The notes below the pieces were generated by a model. That model ran no database searches. It saw only the letters and a program-made list of their open reading frames with translations, and was not told the origin of the DNA. From the NCBI GenBank assembly GCA_041666965.1, contig JBAYFX010000027.1:1-12490 (forward strand): 12,490 nt of DNA. The letters are read 5' to 3'. The stretch is from JBAYFX01 sp041666965 (GTDB taxonomy: Bacteria; Patescibacteriota; Microgenomatia; UBA12405). Each line of letters starts with the position of its first letter. Positions within the stretch are counted from its first letter, which is position 1. Below, in pieces: positions 1-6,784 of this stretch. The translations under genes and the position numbers were made by a program.

Positions 1-282
1 GACTTGGTTTACTCCAAAACTCAGTCAACTGGAACCAGCTTCACTAAAGAGCAAATGGTAGATATGGCGACACAGATTGGGGTTAACAAAGCCAAAGTCC
101 AAAGTTGTTTGGATGCCGGTAAATTCACCCAAAAAATTACAGACCAGATGAGCGCTGGAGCTGAGGCAGGAATTCAGGGCACACCAGGAACAGTAATTGT
201 GGCTAAAAACGGTCAAAAAGAATTGATTCCAGGCGCTTTACCTTACGATCAGGTTAAGCCAATGATTGATAAGTTACTTTAA
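1..282 (+). CDS. DsbA/thioredoxin-fold oxidoreductase, C-terminal fragment (5' end outside window)
   Basis: Only the last 93 codons are present; the frame is open from base 1 and ends at TAA 280-282. A helical stretch (about residues 16-55) is followed by GIQGTPGTVIV. That segment matches the cis-proline loop and beta strand typical of the DsbA/thioredoxin-fold C-terminal half (known of the family: the cis-Pro in TPG or TPT faces the CxxC active site). A C-terminal helix ending PMIDKLL also fits. Such proteins usually work outside the membrane in disulfide formation or isomerisation. The catalytic CxxC and any signal peptide lie upstream of the window, so oxidase versus reductase cannot be decided. 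A strong terminator follows 20 bases after the stop, so this is the last gene of its transcript. Confidence 0.8.
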   Translation, partial: DLVYSKTQSTGTSFTKEQMVDMATQIGVNKAKVQSCLDAGKFTQKITDQMSAGAEAGIQGTPGTVIVAKNGQKELIPGALPYDQVKPMIDKLL

Positions 283-301
283 GTTTTAGTAAATTAATTA
301 G

Positions 302-332
302 TCCCCCCCGAGACTCGGGGGGGATTTTTATT
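302..332 (+). terminator. Rho-independent terminator after the DsbA-like gene
   Basis: A perfect 10-bp stem pairs 302-311 (TCCCCCCCGA) with 315-324 (TCGGGGGGGA) around a 3-nt GAC loop. TTTTTATT follows. The stem includes runs of seven C and seven G. It separates the DsbA-like gene from the promoter of the next gene. Confidence 0.93.
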
Positions 333-342
333 GGGATTAAGT

Positions 343-348
343 TATACT
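343..348 (+). promoter_or_regulatory. -10 element of the L,D-transpeptidase gene, leaderless geometry
   Basis: TATACT lies 5 bp before the ATG at 354, so transcription should start at or next to the A of the start codon. No clear -35 was found, because the terminator tail occupies that place. No Shine-Dalgarno is visible before the start. Confidence 0.6.
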
Positions 349-353
349 GAATA

Positions 354-1001
354 ATGGGAGACGTAAGAAGATTGTGCTTATTGGTGATGGTACTAGTGGG
401 AATAGTGGCAATTCAAAACAGTGAGATTTGGAAGGGGTGGAACTCCTGGCAAGATTACATAAACCCTGAATACCTAGCGGAGGCAAGGGATGTAGAAGTA
501 GTCAGAGGTATTTTTAACAACAAGTATGTCAGAGTACCCCCGCTTGAGCCCGGAGTCTTGGGAGAAACAGATGAACCAGTAGCGGACAACAAAAAGATTG
601 TAGTTAACCTTACCGAGCAAACGTTGACCGCTTACGAAGACGGAAATGCGGTATTTGGATATTCAATATCGTCGGGTAAATGGAACCGAACACCAACAGG
701 CGTGTTTAAAGTGTGGGCAAAAATTAGATCACAAAAAATGTCGGGTGGCTCTAAAGAACTAGGAACTTATTACTACTTACCTAATGTCCCATACGTTTTA
801 TTTTTTTATAACGATAAAGTGGCCAAGAAAGTTGGTTACAGTATTCATGGGACTTATTGGCATGATAACTTTGGAGTACCGATGAGCCATGGATGTATTA
901 ACATGCGAACAGCAGAAGCGGGGAATATTTACAGCTGGGCCAATGTGGGAACTGAAATTGAGATTGTTGGTAAATACCAACCAAAACTGGCGGTTAAGTA
1001 A
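354..1001 (+). CDS. L,D-transpeptidase (YkuD domain), membrane-anchored
   Basis: The protein has 215 residues. A hydrophobic N-terminal segment (about 7-20) acts as signal anchor, placing the enzyme outside the membrane. After a linker, the YkuD domain runs from about 80 to 206 (KKIVVNLTEQTLTAYEDG opens it, with TPTGVFKV at 113-120). The catalytic signature is clear: H165 in SIHGTYWH, then S178-H179-G180-C181-I-N183-M-R185, where C181 is the expected nucleophile. Family knowledge: these enzymes make 3-3 cross-links in peptidoglycan or attach proteins to it, using tetrapeptide stems. A D,D-carboxypeptidase that can generate tetrapeptides is encoded at 9311-10249. The start is fixed by the -10 element 5 bp upstream. 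The gene appears to be transcribed alone. Confidence 0.93.
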   Translation: MGDVRRLCLLVMVLVGIVAIQNSEIWKGWNSWQDYINPEYLAEARDVEVVRGIFNNKYVRVPPLEPGVLGETDEPVADNKKIVVNLTEQTLTAYEDGNAVFGYSISSGKWNRTPTGVFKVWAKIRSQKMSGGSKELGTYYYLPNVPYVLFFYNDKVAKKVGYSIHGTYWHDNFGVPMSHGCINMRTAEAGNIYSWANVGTEIEIVGKYQPKLAVK

Positions 1002-1010
1002 AAAGTATTA

Positions 1011-1039
1011 TTGACATAGTTGGTGATATTTGATACTAT
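1011..1039 (+). promoter_or_regulatory. Near-consensus sigma70-type promoter, leaderless geometry
   Basis: TTGACA (1011-1016), a 17-bp spacer ending in an extended TG (1031-1032), and TACTAT (1034-1039), with the ATG of the next gene 5 bp later at 1045. This is the best complete promoter in the window, and it supports reading the other -10 elements with the same spacing as real. Confidence 0.8.
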
Positions 1040-1044
1040 AGGAT

Positions 1045-1389
1045 ATGACTATTTGGCAAGGCAGTGAGGTTTGTATTGGAACTGGTTACGGAAATGGTTC
1101 ACTGAGATTTAAAGCAATGGAAACAGGGGTGACAGGATGGTTTCAGAAAAGAGAAACTTTTTGTTTTCAGTATGACACAGAAACCGGACGAGTTAGAATT
1201 GACTGTCCAAGTATTCGGGTAATTGCCGGAATTTCGTTTTGCGAAATTGGAGAAGGTCCTTGTGTCTGGAAAGAGCTTTTAGCCAGAAGAATGGTTCAGA
1301 GTGCCAACGGTCTTGATAGAAATTGTGTAAACGTAATTAAACACAGTGATGGTCAAGTTGAAATAATAGCCGATTATCAAGCAAGATAA
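1045..1389 (+). CDS. Small six-cysteine protein of unknown function
   Basis: I do not recognise this 114-residue protein. It has no signal peptide or membrane segment, so it is probably cytosolic. It has six cysteines (10, 40, 54, 66, 73, 94) and alternating polar/hydrophobic stretches that suggest a beta-rich fold, for example RVRIDCPSIRVIAGISFCEIG at 49-69. The start is supported by a near-consensus promoter whose -10 lies 5 bp upstream. The gene stands 43 bp after the L,D-transpeptidase and 50 bp before another small six-cysteine gene with the same promoter layout. The cysteines could bind metal, but no CxxC pair is present, so this is only a possibility. Coding status rests on the promoter fit and on the intact frame filling the interval. 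Confidence 0.65.
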   Translation: MTIWQGSEVCIGTGYGNGSLRFKAMETGVTGWFQKRETFCFQYDTETGRVRIDCPSIRVIAGISFCEIGEGPCVWKELLARRMVQSANGLDRNCVNVIKHSDGQVEIIADYQAR

Positions 1390-1405
1390 TTTATTTTACG
1401 AGAAT

Positions 1406-1434
1406 TTGATTATTTTATAAATATAGCATAATAT
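1406..1434 (+). promoter_or_regulatory. Promoter of the second six-cysteine gene, leaderless geometry
   Basis: TTGATT (1406-1411), a 17-bp spacer, then TAATAT (1429-1434). The ATG at 1440 follows after 5 bp. The overlapping CATAAT (1427-1432) is an alternative -10. Confidence 0.55.
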
Positions 1435-1439
1435 AGGGT

Positions 1440-1811
1440 ATGGCAGAACCTGAAGGAAGAAGAATATATTTTTGTATTTATAAAGGTCCCCAGGTAAGTG
1501 AAAGCCGTTTTTGTAGTGGGTGTGAGCTTCAAGATGGAAATAATTGGGAGATACCCTGGTCGGTGCGAAGTGTGGTTACAAGAGGGTTAGGTATTGCAAA
1601 ATTTAGGTGGGAAAGAAGGGAGGATGGAGGTTTAAATATGACACGAGCCAGTTGTAACCGATATTCTTTGGATGGTAACACTTGTGAAGTAGGAGGAGGT
1701 AAGTGCCGGGTTGAAATGCGACTAAAACATGAAACATGGTTTCGCCGGGGTGAAGGCAAGGTTAGCAAACTAAAGCTACCGAGTATTATTGGGGGAGAAA
1801 TAAACTGGTAG
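1440..1811 (+). CDS. Small cysteine-rich protein of unknown function (CxxC)
   Basis: A 123-residue protein that I do not recognise. It carries six cysteines (12, 25, 28, 72, 82, 89). C25-S-G-C28 is a CxxC pair that could ligate a metal or act in redox chemistry; this is inference. There is no signal peptide or membrane segment, and the protein is rich in Arg and Lys. The overall plan (about 115-125 residues, six Cys, own leaderless promoter) resembles the preceding gene, but I see no clear sequence identity, so paralogy is unproven. Its TAG (1809-1811) directly abuts the stop of the convergent glycosyltransferase gene (1812-1814) with no base between them. Confidence 0.65.
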   Translation: MAEPEGRRIYFCIYKGPQVSESRFCSGCELQDGNNWEIPWSVRSVVTRGLGIAKFRWERREDGGLNMTRASCNRYSLDGNTCEVGGGKCRVEMRLKHETWFRRGEGKVSKLKLPSIIGGEINW

Positions 1812-3035
1812 CTACTTTTTTTTCCAGATAACGCGGTTGTAGACTGTCCAGTTGTAAGGAATAGTGAAACCTAAGATGGCGATTACCAAAAAGATATTTT
1901 TTGATTGGTCACCAAAAAAGTGAGTACCGGCACCAACTATTAGAGCAGGTACCAAGACTCCCCCAACTAGAGACGATAGATTAAAAGCAACAAATTTGGA
2001 AATAATATCGGTTATAGCAGTAATTTGCTGGCTTTTGAAAGTCCAGGCGTTATTGAAAGTGAAATTACTAATAATGGAGAGCTCGGAGGCCAGAGTGTTG
2101 GCAATAGAATTACGGAGGCCGACGGCCGGGATTACCGGCGTTAAAAATCGACTAAAGACATTTAGACCAACCAGATTAATAACAAATCCCACTCCACCCA
2201 CTAAACCGAATTTTATAAACTTTTTAGTAAACTCATCATTGCGACGCAAAAGGAAGGCAACTCGAAAAATATCTTTAGCAGTTTTAGCTTCTATTTTAGA
2301 TTCATCAGTGGTACGGATTTGAAACTGGAGAGGTATCTCAGTAAACCGGGCCCCCATTTTAAGTGTTTCAAATAAAAGTTGGAGTTTGTAACCAAAACTG
2401 CGGCTGTAAAGGTGACTAAAATCGGATAAATCCATTTGGTCAATAAATCCCCTGACTCGAGTGATTTTTAAGCCCGTAGTCGGGTCGGTAACCCGCCAGA
2501 AATTTTTAAAAGGGAAAAACATGATAAAGCGGGCAACAAAGCCACCAAGTTCAGAGAAAAGGACCCGTTTAAAACCCCAACCCTTAGGTATTGAGCCTCC
2601 TTTGATTTTTCGAGAGCCAATAACATAATCGTACCCCGCCTCAACTTTAGCCAACAACAAGGGAATAGTGGACGGAGGGTGTTGTAAATCTGAGTCAAAT
2701 TCAAAAACAAAATCGGCGCCTAGCTTCTGAATCGCATATTGAAAGCCTTTGTAATAAGCGGCACCTATACCGTCTTTGGAAGTTTCGGTTAAAAGGGAAA
2801 CGTTTTGATAGATTTTAGCTTTAGCTTCTACTTTTTGACCAGTACCATCGGGTGAGTTAGCATCAACTACTAATATTTTTAGGAGCCAGGGTTGGCTTAA
2901 GCCATGTTTACCCTGGTTTATTTCGGGAATGGTTTGGGTACACAAAACATCAAGAGTACGCCCAATAGTGTTGGCTTCATTGTATGTAGGAATGACAATA
3001 ACGGCTGTTGATAAGGTTTTCTTTAAGCGGGCCAT
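1812..3035 (-). CDS. Family 2 glycosyltransferase (dolichol-phosphate-mannose synthase-like) fused to a GtrA membrane domain
   Basis: From ATG 3035 the protein has 407 residues. The GT-A fold domain (about 10-240) shows IPTYNE (15-20), VVDANSPDGT (56-65), the metal-binding FEFDSDLQHPP (112-121) and GSRKIKGG (140-147), the pattern of the DPM1/polyprenyl-phosphate glycosyltransferase group. A GtrA-type domain (about 272-403) with four likely helices follows; it includes KFGLVGGVGFVINLVGLNVF and NFTFNNAWTF. Family knowledge: the first domain loads a sugar from an NDP-sugar onto a polyprenyl phosphate, and GtrA domains are thought to help move lipid-linked sugars across the membrane. The fusion suggests envelope glycan or glycoprotein synthesis. 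The start was chosen over a GTG at 3050 because an extended -10 lies exactly 5 bp before ATG 3035 and would be covered by the longer reading. Confidence 0.92.
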   Translation of the reverse strand: MARLKKTLSTAVIVIPTYNEANTIGRTLDVLCTQTIPEINQGKHGLSQPWLLKILVVDANSPDGTGQKVEAKAKIYQNVSLLTETSKDGIGAAYYKGFQYAIQKLGADFVFEFDSDLQHPPSTIPLLLAKVEAGYDYVIGSRKIKGGSIPKGWGFKRVLFSELGGFVARFIMFFPFKNFWRVTDPTTGLKITRVRGFIDQMDLSDFSHLYSRSFGYKLQLLFETLKMGARFTEIPLQFQIRTTDESKIEAKTAKDIFRVAFLLRRNDEFTKKFIKFGLVGGVGFVINLVGLNVFSRFLTPVIPAVGLRNSIANTLASELSIISNFTFNNAWTFKSQQITAITDIISKFVAFNLSSLVGGVLVPALIVGAGTHFFGDQSKNIFLVIAILGFTIPYNWTVYNRVIWKKK

Positions 3036-3040
3036 TTGAA

Positions 3041-3049
3041 AGTATAGCA
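3041..3049 (-). promoter_or_regulatory. Extended -10 of the GT2-GtrA gene, leaderless geometry
   Basis: On the minus strand TGCTATACT (TGn plus TATACT, hexamer at 3041-3046) lies 5 bp before ATG 3035. No good -35 is visible, as expected for extended -10 promoters. Confidence 0.6.
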
Positions 3050-3069
3050 CCGGTAAAGAAGGGCAGGAA

Positions 3070-3414
3070 TTACGAATTTAGGCAATTGTCAATCTCATTG
3101 GCTACTTCTTGAAGCGTAGTGGAGTTTAAGCCTAATAAGTCATAACGGAAACGGTAAGCAAATTGCATGTTAGAAATACTTTGATTAAGAGCAACAACTA
3201 GCTTTCTAGCTTCCTCAAGTGTTAAGTCCCGACCTTTTGTTTCAGGTAAAACAGTTCGCTTTTCACGGGTTAACCTGGTGTCAACCAGACCCGCCAAGCG
3301 GACTTCCTGCTCTGGATTTAGCGGTGGTTTACGGTGTACTTGTACTGTCGTTATAATTACAGTTGTCAAAACCCCGACGTTTAGAGCATTAGGAAGGCCA
3401 CATTCTCTTGACAT
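3070..3414 (-). CDS. Small protein of unknown function with possible N-terminal membrane helix
   Basis: A 114-residue protein that I do not recognise. Residues about 10-26 (ALNVGVLTTVIITTVQV) are moderately hydrophobic and could be a single membrane anchor. The rest is soluble and helical, with a charged segment LNPEQEVRLAGLVDTRLTREKR and a C-terminal half (TLEEARKLVVALNQSISNMQ onward) that may form helical hairpins. The ATG at 3414 is preceded by a perfect TATAAT 8 bp upstream, within the 18-bp interval shared with trmD. The GT2-GtrA gene lies 34 bp downstream on the same strand, so read-through co-transcription is possible, although that gene has its own -10. Confidence 0.7.
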   Translation of the reverse strand: MSRECGLPNALNVGVLTTVIITTVQVHRKPPLNPEQEVRLAGLVDTRLTREKRTVLPETKGRDLTLEEARKLVVALNQSISNMQFAYRFRYDLLGLNSTTLQEVANEIDNCLNS

Positions 3415-3432
3415 AGTTTGATATTATACATT
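3415..3432. promoter_or_regulatory. 18-bp bidirectional promoter between trmD and the divergent small gene
   Basis: Only 18 bp separate the two start codons. Plus strand: extended -10 TGATATTAT (hexamer 3422-3427), 5 bp before trmD ATG 3433. Minus strand: consensus TATAAT (3423-3428), 8 bp before ATG 3414. The two -10 hexamers overlap by five bases. Confidence 0.65.
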
Positions 3433-4089
3433 ATGACGTTTGATGTGCTGACTTTATTTCCGGAAATGTTTGAGGGGTTTAAGACCTCAAGTATTATTGG
3501 CCGGGCGATTAAAAATAATTTAATCGAAGTTAATACTCACCTACTTAGAAATTGGGCTTGGAATAACTACGGAGCCGTAGACGACCGACCATATGGCGGT
3601 GGTCCGGGAATGGTGATTCGAGCCGACGTAATTGACCGGGCATTAAGCGATCTTAAACGTGAGGGAGCAAAAGTAATATTGACCAGTGCTAAAGGTAAAA
3701 CCTGGAGCCAGGCCAAGGCGGAAAAGATGATGAAAGAAGAGAGGATTATAATTATTGCCGGACATTATGAGGGAGTGGACCAAAGAGTAGCAGATAAGTT
3801 GGTAGACGAGGAAATATCGATAGGTAACTATGTATTGACTGGGGGAGAGCTGGCGGCAATGGTGATGGTTGACTCAGTATCCCGCCTGATACCCGGAGTA
3901 TTGGGAAAAGACGACAGTTCACGGGATGAGAGTTTTTCGACGCAAAATGATGGAGGTAAGGTTAAAAGAATGAAGGAGTATCCACAATATACCCGACCGG
4001 CCCAGTATTTTGGAATTAAGGTGCCGGAGGAACTACTGTCTGGTGACCCCAAGATAATTGAGGCGTGGAAACTAAAGAACCGAAGATAA
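3433..4089 (+). CDS. trmD: tRNA (guanine-N1)-methyltransferase
   Basis: From ATG 3433 the protein has 218 residues, shorter than the roughly 250 of E. coli TrmD but with all hallmarks. MTFDVLTLFPEMFEGF is the usual N-terminus, then DDRPYGGGPGMV (50-61), GHYEGVDQR (110-118), EEISIGNYVLTGGELA (126-141) forming the SAM-binding trefoil knot, and YPQYTRP (183-189). Family knowledge: TrmD methylates G37 next to the anticodon of tRNAs reading CNN codons, preventing +1 frameshifting. Upstream in-frame TTG 3418 is rejected because it lies inside the promoter and adds non-conserved residues. The usual neighbours rpsP, rimM and rplS are absent. The last 18 bases overlap the 3' end of the convergent membrane-protein gene. 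Confidence 0.97.
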   Translation: MTFDVLTLFPEMFEGFKTSSIIGRAIKNNLIEVNTHLLRNWAWNNYGAVDDRPYGGGPGMVIRADVIDRALSDLKREGAKVILTSAKGKTWSQAKAEKMMKEERIIIIAGHYEGVDQRVADKLVDEEISIGNYVLTGGELAAMVMVDSVSRLIPGVLGKDDSSRDESFSTQNDGGKVKRMKEYPQYTRPAQYFGIKVPEELLSGDPKIIEAWKLKNRR

Positions 4090-4329
4090 CAAAACGACGA
4101 CACCTAATAGAGCAAAAACCAGATATTCAACTAAAATTGAGAGATTGAGATCACCCCGACGCCAATGGTAGAACAGACTCCAACTCCAGTAAAGTAGACC
4201 AGACAGGCAAATTAAATAACGACGAATTTGGGGACTTGAACCAAAAATAAAATAAGTAACTAATGAAGAACCAAGAAGAAGAGCCAAAATAAGAAATTCC
4301 CAAGGATAGCGAAGGAGATTTTTAAACAT
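4072..4329 (-). CDS. Small three-helix membrane protein of unknown function
   Basis: An 85-residue, very hydrophobic protein with three likely transmembrane segments (about 10-29, 37-55 and 64-82). A basic loop (HWRRGD, 55-60) lies between the second and third. I do not recognise a family. Its ATG shares one base with the TAA of the upstream CAP-domain gene (TAATG at 4327-4331), so it is translationally coupled and probably works with that protein at the membrane. A weak purine-rich AGGGA lies about 12 bases before the start. The 3' end runs 18 bases into the convergent trmD gene. Confidence 0.75.
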   Translation of the reverse strand: MFKNLLRYPWEFLILALLLGSSLVTYFIFGSSPQIRRYLICLSGLLYWSWSLFYHWRRGDLNLSILVEYLVFALLGVVVLLSSVL

Positions 4330-5168
4330 TAGATGGTTCCCTGACGGGTAAGAATTAACAACAGGAAGATGATTAATAAAAAGCCCATGTGTCCCAAGGT
4401 AGAACCGGTGAGGCGATGGTGGCCTTTTTTAACAGTGTGCCAGGCGTCGATTACTAAAACGACTAGAATTAAACCAAATAGTACGCCACCAACCAGCTGG
4501 GTTAAGAGAAGAGGATTAACAAGCGGGTGTACCTGAGGTGCCAGATCGGTCACCGGGGCAGCTGACAGAACGTTACCGGTAGACGCTTCTTGGGGAGCTA
4601 GGGGTACAAGAGGTGTACCGAAGTGCTGAACTACCAGCGTTGTTTTGACACCGTTTAAAATGCCGTTAACCACACCAATACCAATTTCCTGATATTTTTG
4701 GTGAATAATATTGGACCGATGCGTTGGGGAATTCATCCAAGCTCGCATCATGGTATCGGTATCCTGAAAATCACGGGCGAGGTTTTCACCGGCAACCGAA
4801 AACTCATAACCGACACCGTTAAAAAAATCCCAGGGTACTTTACCCCCAGGAGAATTATGAGCCCAATAATTGCTGGCAAACATGTCTTTGGCTTTGGCAA
4901 TAGCTGACTGTTCGAGCAGTTGATTGTAGACAAGGGGGGTTAGATTTATTTTTTGACGCTCGGAGTTAGTTAAATCAAGGACTTTTTGAGCAGTGATTTC
5001 ACTACTATAGCCTAAAATTCCGGGGCGGACGACTGATAGGCTTTTAATAAAAGATTGATTGAGCAAGTAGACAGCAATCAGAAGTGCCAGGGTACCCGGT
5101 TGAAGCAAACCGGCACGGTGATTATTGTCCGGATGAGGTAAAAATAAAAGATGGAGCCACTTGGGCAT
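4329..5168 (-). CDS. CAP-domain (SCP/PR1-like, YkwD-type) membrane protein
   Basis: A 279-residue protein. One hydrophobic segment (about 25-37) precedes a CAP domain at about 62-184: VLDLTNSERQKINLTPL at the start, then H104 in YWAHNSPGG, GEN (127-129), the SPTHRSNII motif (147-155) and IGIGVV. Two further hydrophobic segments (about 224-241 and 260-274) close the protein, so the CAP domain should sit outside, tethered on both sides. Family knowledge: bacterial CAP proteins are common secreted or wall-associated proteins whose role is mostly unknown. The C-terminal double helix is unusual compared with simple secreted YkwD-like proteins. TATACT lies 7 bp upstream of the start, suggesting its own promoter within a longer same-strand cluster. 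Confidence 0.92.
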   Translation of the reverse strand: MPKWLHLLFLPHPDNNHRAGLLQPGTLALLIAVYLLNQSFIKSLSVVRPGILGYSSEITAQKVLDLTNSERQKINLTPLVYNQLLEQSAIAKAKDMFASNYWAHNSPGGKVPWDFFNGVGYEFSVAGENLARDFQDTDTMMRAWMNSPTHRSNIIHQKYQEIGIGVVNGILNGVKTTLVVQHFGTPLVPLAPQEASTGNVLSAAPVTDLAPQVHPLVNPLLLTQLVGGVLFGLILVVLVIDAWHTVKKGHHRLTGSTLGHMGFLLIIFLLLILTRQGTI

Positions 5169-5175
5169 ATGAATC

Positions 5176-5181
5176 AGTATA
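5176..5181 (-). promoter_or_regulatory. -10 element upstream of the CAP-domain gene
   Basis: Minus-strand TATACT ends 7 bp before ATG 5168. It lies in the 42-bp gap after vanZ, where no terminator is seen. It would give a leader of about one base or none. Confidence 0.45.
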
Positions 5182-5210
5182 GATGAGAAACCGGGCAGAT
5201 TAAAGGGGAT

Positions 5211-5588
5211 TTAAAGAGAACGTAGGAAACGGAAACGGGTCAGTATCAAACGATGAAAGGTAAGACCGATTAGTGTACCCACAAAATCAATAAGAGTGTC
5301 GAGCCACTTACCTTCCCTACCGGGAACAAATATCTGATGTAGCTCGTCTGATACCGCATAGAGATAGGTCAAAATTAGCGCAGTCTTAGAACTTCCTGAG
5401 GCTAAACGAATAAGAATATAGAGCATAAAATATTCAACAAGGTGAAAAAACTTAAGAATCAGGAAGCGGGAGACCTCGGTTTGGCCGATGCCAACAGTGG
5501 ACCGGGCTGAAAGGAAAAATATAAACGCCATCCACAGAATGGTCAGTAGCCAAAAAAACAGTCTAGAGTAAAAAGTGGTGAGTTTCAT
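5211..5588 (-). CDS. VanZ-like family membrane protein
   Basis: A 125-residue protein with the VanZ-family plan: an N-terminal helix ending FFLSARS (24-30), KFFHLVEYFMLY with H49 and E52, then the signature DELHQIFVPGRE (81-92) followed by D97 and D101 in DTLIDFVGTLIG. About four hydrophobic segments are seen. Family knowledge: VanZ confers low-level teicoplanin resistance in Enterococcus, but most relatives are uncharacterised, so resistance should not be assumed. The ATG overlaps the TGA of the upstream lamin-tail gene by four bases (ATGA, 5585-5588), indicating translational coupling; no Shine-Dalgarno is visible. Confidence 0.9.
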   Translation of the reverse strand: MKLTTFYSRLFFWLLTILWMAFIFFLSARSTVGIGQTEVSRFLILKFFHLVEYFMLYILIRLASGSSKTALILTYLYAVSDELHQIFVPGREGKWLDTLIDFVGTLIGLTFHRLILTRFRFLRSL

Positions 5589-6784
5589 TTTAAATACTTT
5601 GAAAGCATTAGTGGACCAAGAAGAAGAATACTGCCTACCCCGATAATTAAATAAGGCATGGCAGACGATACTGAGACCAAACGGAAGCGAGAAACGGGAG
5701 TGGGAGAGGAAATGACAATGTCTCCTAAAATTGTTTCCGGAGGAGAGGTGGCGCCACCGTAGACATTTAAGTCAATTGTGGGCATTACGGTTATGGTCAT
5801 ATCAGACTCGTCGAGGGTGGGAATGGCGGTGGGTAAAACCAAAGAAGGCAGAGGAGTGGAAGTGGGAGAACGGGTAGGAGTAGGGGTAGGGGTTTTAGTA
5901 GGAGTAGGAGATGGAGTTTGGGTAGGGGTAAGGGTGGGAGTCGGGGCAGCGGTAATGTTTATTGATTTTTCGTTTGAGGCGGGTATCCAATCTCCACTAA
6001 CTACTTCCTTTATGGCCAACCGTATTAAAGCTGACCCCAAGGGTTTCCCGGTTTTGGCCCGAACTGTTAAAGTCTGATTTATGGTGTTAGTATTTGGAGA
6101 AAATTTGGGAAAATTAGCAGCGGTAGAATTATATTCATACCAACTTGAATTGTTTTTTGTTTCAAAACCGTAGTTATCGACGGTTCCACCATAGGCTTTA
6201 AAGTAATATTCTTTACCGGTGGTTAGATTTTGGGCGCTAAAAGTTAGGCTAAATTCCTCATTTTGGGCGACAGTAGAAGGTACACTTGAAATTTGAAAGT
6301 TCAAAGGTGGCAAAGTGGGAGTGGAGGCGACTGTGGGGACGGTTGTGGGAACTTGAGTGGGAGGAGTGGTTGGTGCTGTAGTAGGAGCGATGGTAGGTAC
6401 AGTGGTAGGAGCTTGGCAATTACTGTCTGAGCGCGAATCTGTGCCGTAACGGCCTGAAGTATAAGTATAGGTATCGATTAGATTCCGCGAGGCATCAAAG
6501 AGTTGAATTACATCTCCCCCATCGTTTAACCAACCTGAGTCGTGGGTAAATGTTAAATACGAATTAGGAGAGAGACAACCGGAAAGAATAATGTCGTAAG
6601 GAGAGGAGATTATGCTATCGCCGATGGCCCAATTGGTTAAATCAATATTATTTAAAGTCTCATTGTGAATTTCGACCCATTCGGGGGCGGAATTTGAAGA
6701 AAAGTTGGTAATTTTTACAGATGACGACTGGGCCAGGACAGTGTTGGGAATAAGAAAAAAGGCAAGTATGAACCAAATCACCAA
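5585..6784 (-). CDS. Lamin-tail-domain surface protein with Pro/Thr linkers and C-terminal anchor
   Basis: A 399-residue secreted protein. Signal peptide: about 1-19 (MVIWFILAFFLIPNTVLAQ). A lamin-tail domain (about 21-115) follows, with EWVEIHNETLNNIDLTNWAIGD as its core. Next come a Pro/Thr linker (about 125-160), a second beta-rich domain (about 161-278), a longer PT-repeat linker (about 279-325), and a C-terminal membrane helix (about 374-392) before a short basic tail. The layout suggests two domains displayed on stalks. Lamin-tail domains often occur with secreted nucleases or surface proteins; no catalytic domain is present. The start is uncertain: TTG 6784 directly abuts the gltX stop, and GTG 6781 is the next codon. 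Either keeps the signal peptide. TGA is the stop. Confidence 0.88.
   Translation of the reverse strand: MVIWFILAFFLIPNTVLAQSSSVKITNFSSNSAPEWVEIHNETLNNIDLTNWAIGDSIISSPYDIILSGCLSPNSYLTFTHDSGWLNDGGDVIQLFDASRNLIDTYTYTSGRYGTDSRSDSNCQAPTTVPTIAPTTAPTTPPTQVPTTVPTVASTPTLPPLNFQISSVPSTVAQNEEFSLTFSAQNLTTGKEYYFKAYGGTVDNYGFETKNNSSWYEYNSTAANFPKFSPNTNTINQTLTVRAKTGKPLGSALIRLAIKEVVSGDWIPASNEKSINITAAPTPTLTPTQTPSPTPTKTPTPTPTRSPTSTPLPSLVLPTAIPTLDESDMTITVMPTIDLNVYGGATSPPETILGDIVISSPTPVSRFRLVSVSSAMPYLIIGVGSILLLGPLMLSKYLK
5920..5946 (+). repeat. G-quadruplex-capable G-run array
   Basis: Five G-runs of 3-4 (5920-5922, 5925-5928, 5932-5934, 5936-5938, 5943-5946) are separated by loops of 1-4 bases. This is the antisense of the PT-repeat linker codons, so it lies on the template strand of the lamin-tail gene. 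A second, looser array lies at 5864-5892. Confidence 0.6.

Noticed and set aside
3408..3413. Consensus TTGACA as the -35 of trmD.
   Set aside because: It is only 8 bp from the TATTAT hexamer; at a 17-bp spacing the -10 would be TTATGA inside the start of trmD. It is more likely chance within the start of the divergent gene.
5778..6077. Open frame on the plus strand encoding a Val/Gly repeat protein.
   Set aside because: It is the antisense of the Pro/Thr linker of the lamin-tail gene; the repeats explain the open frame.
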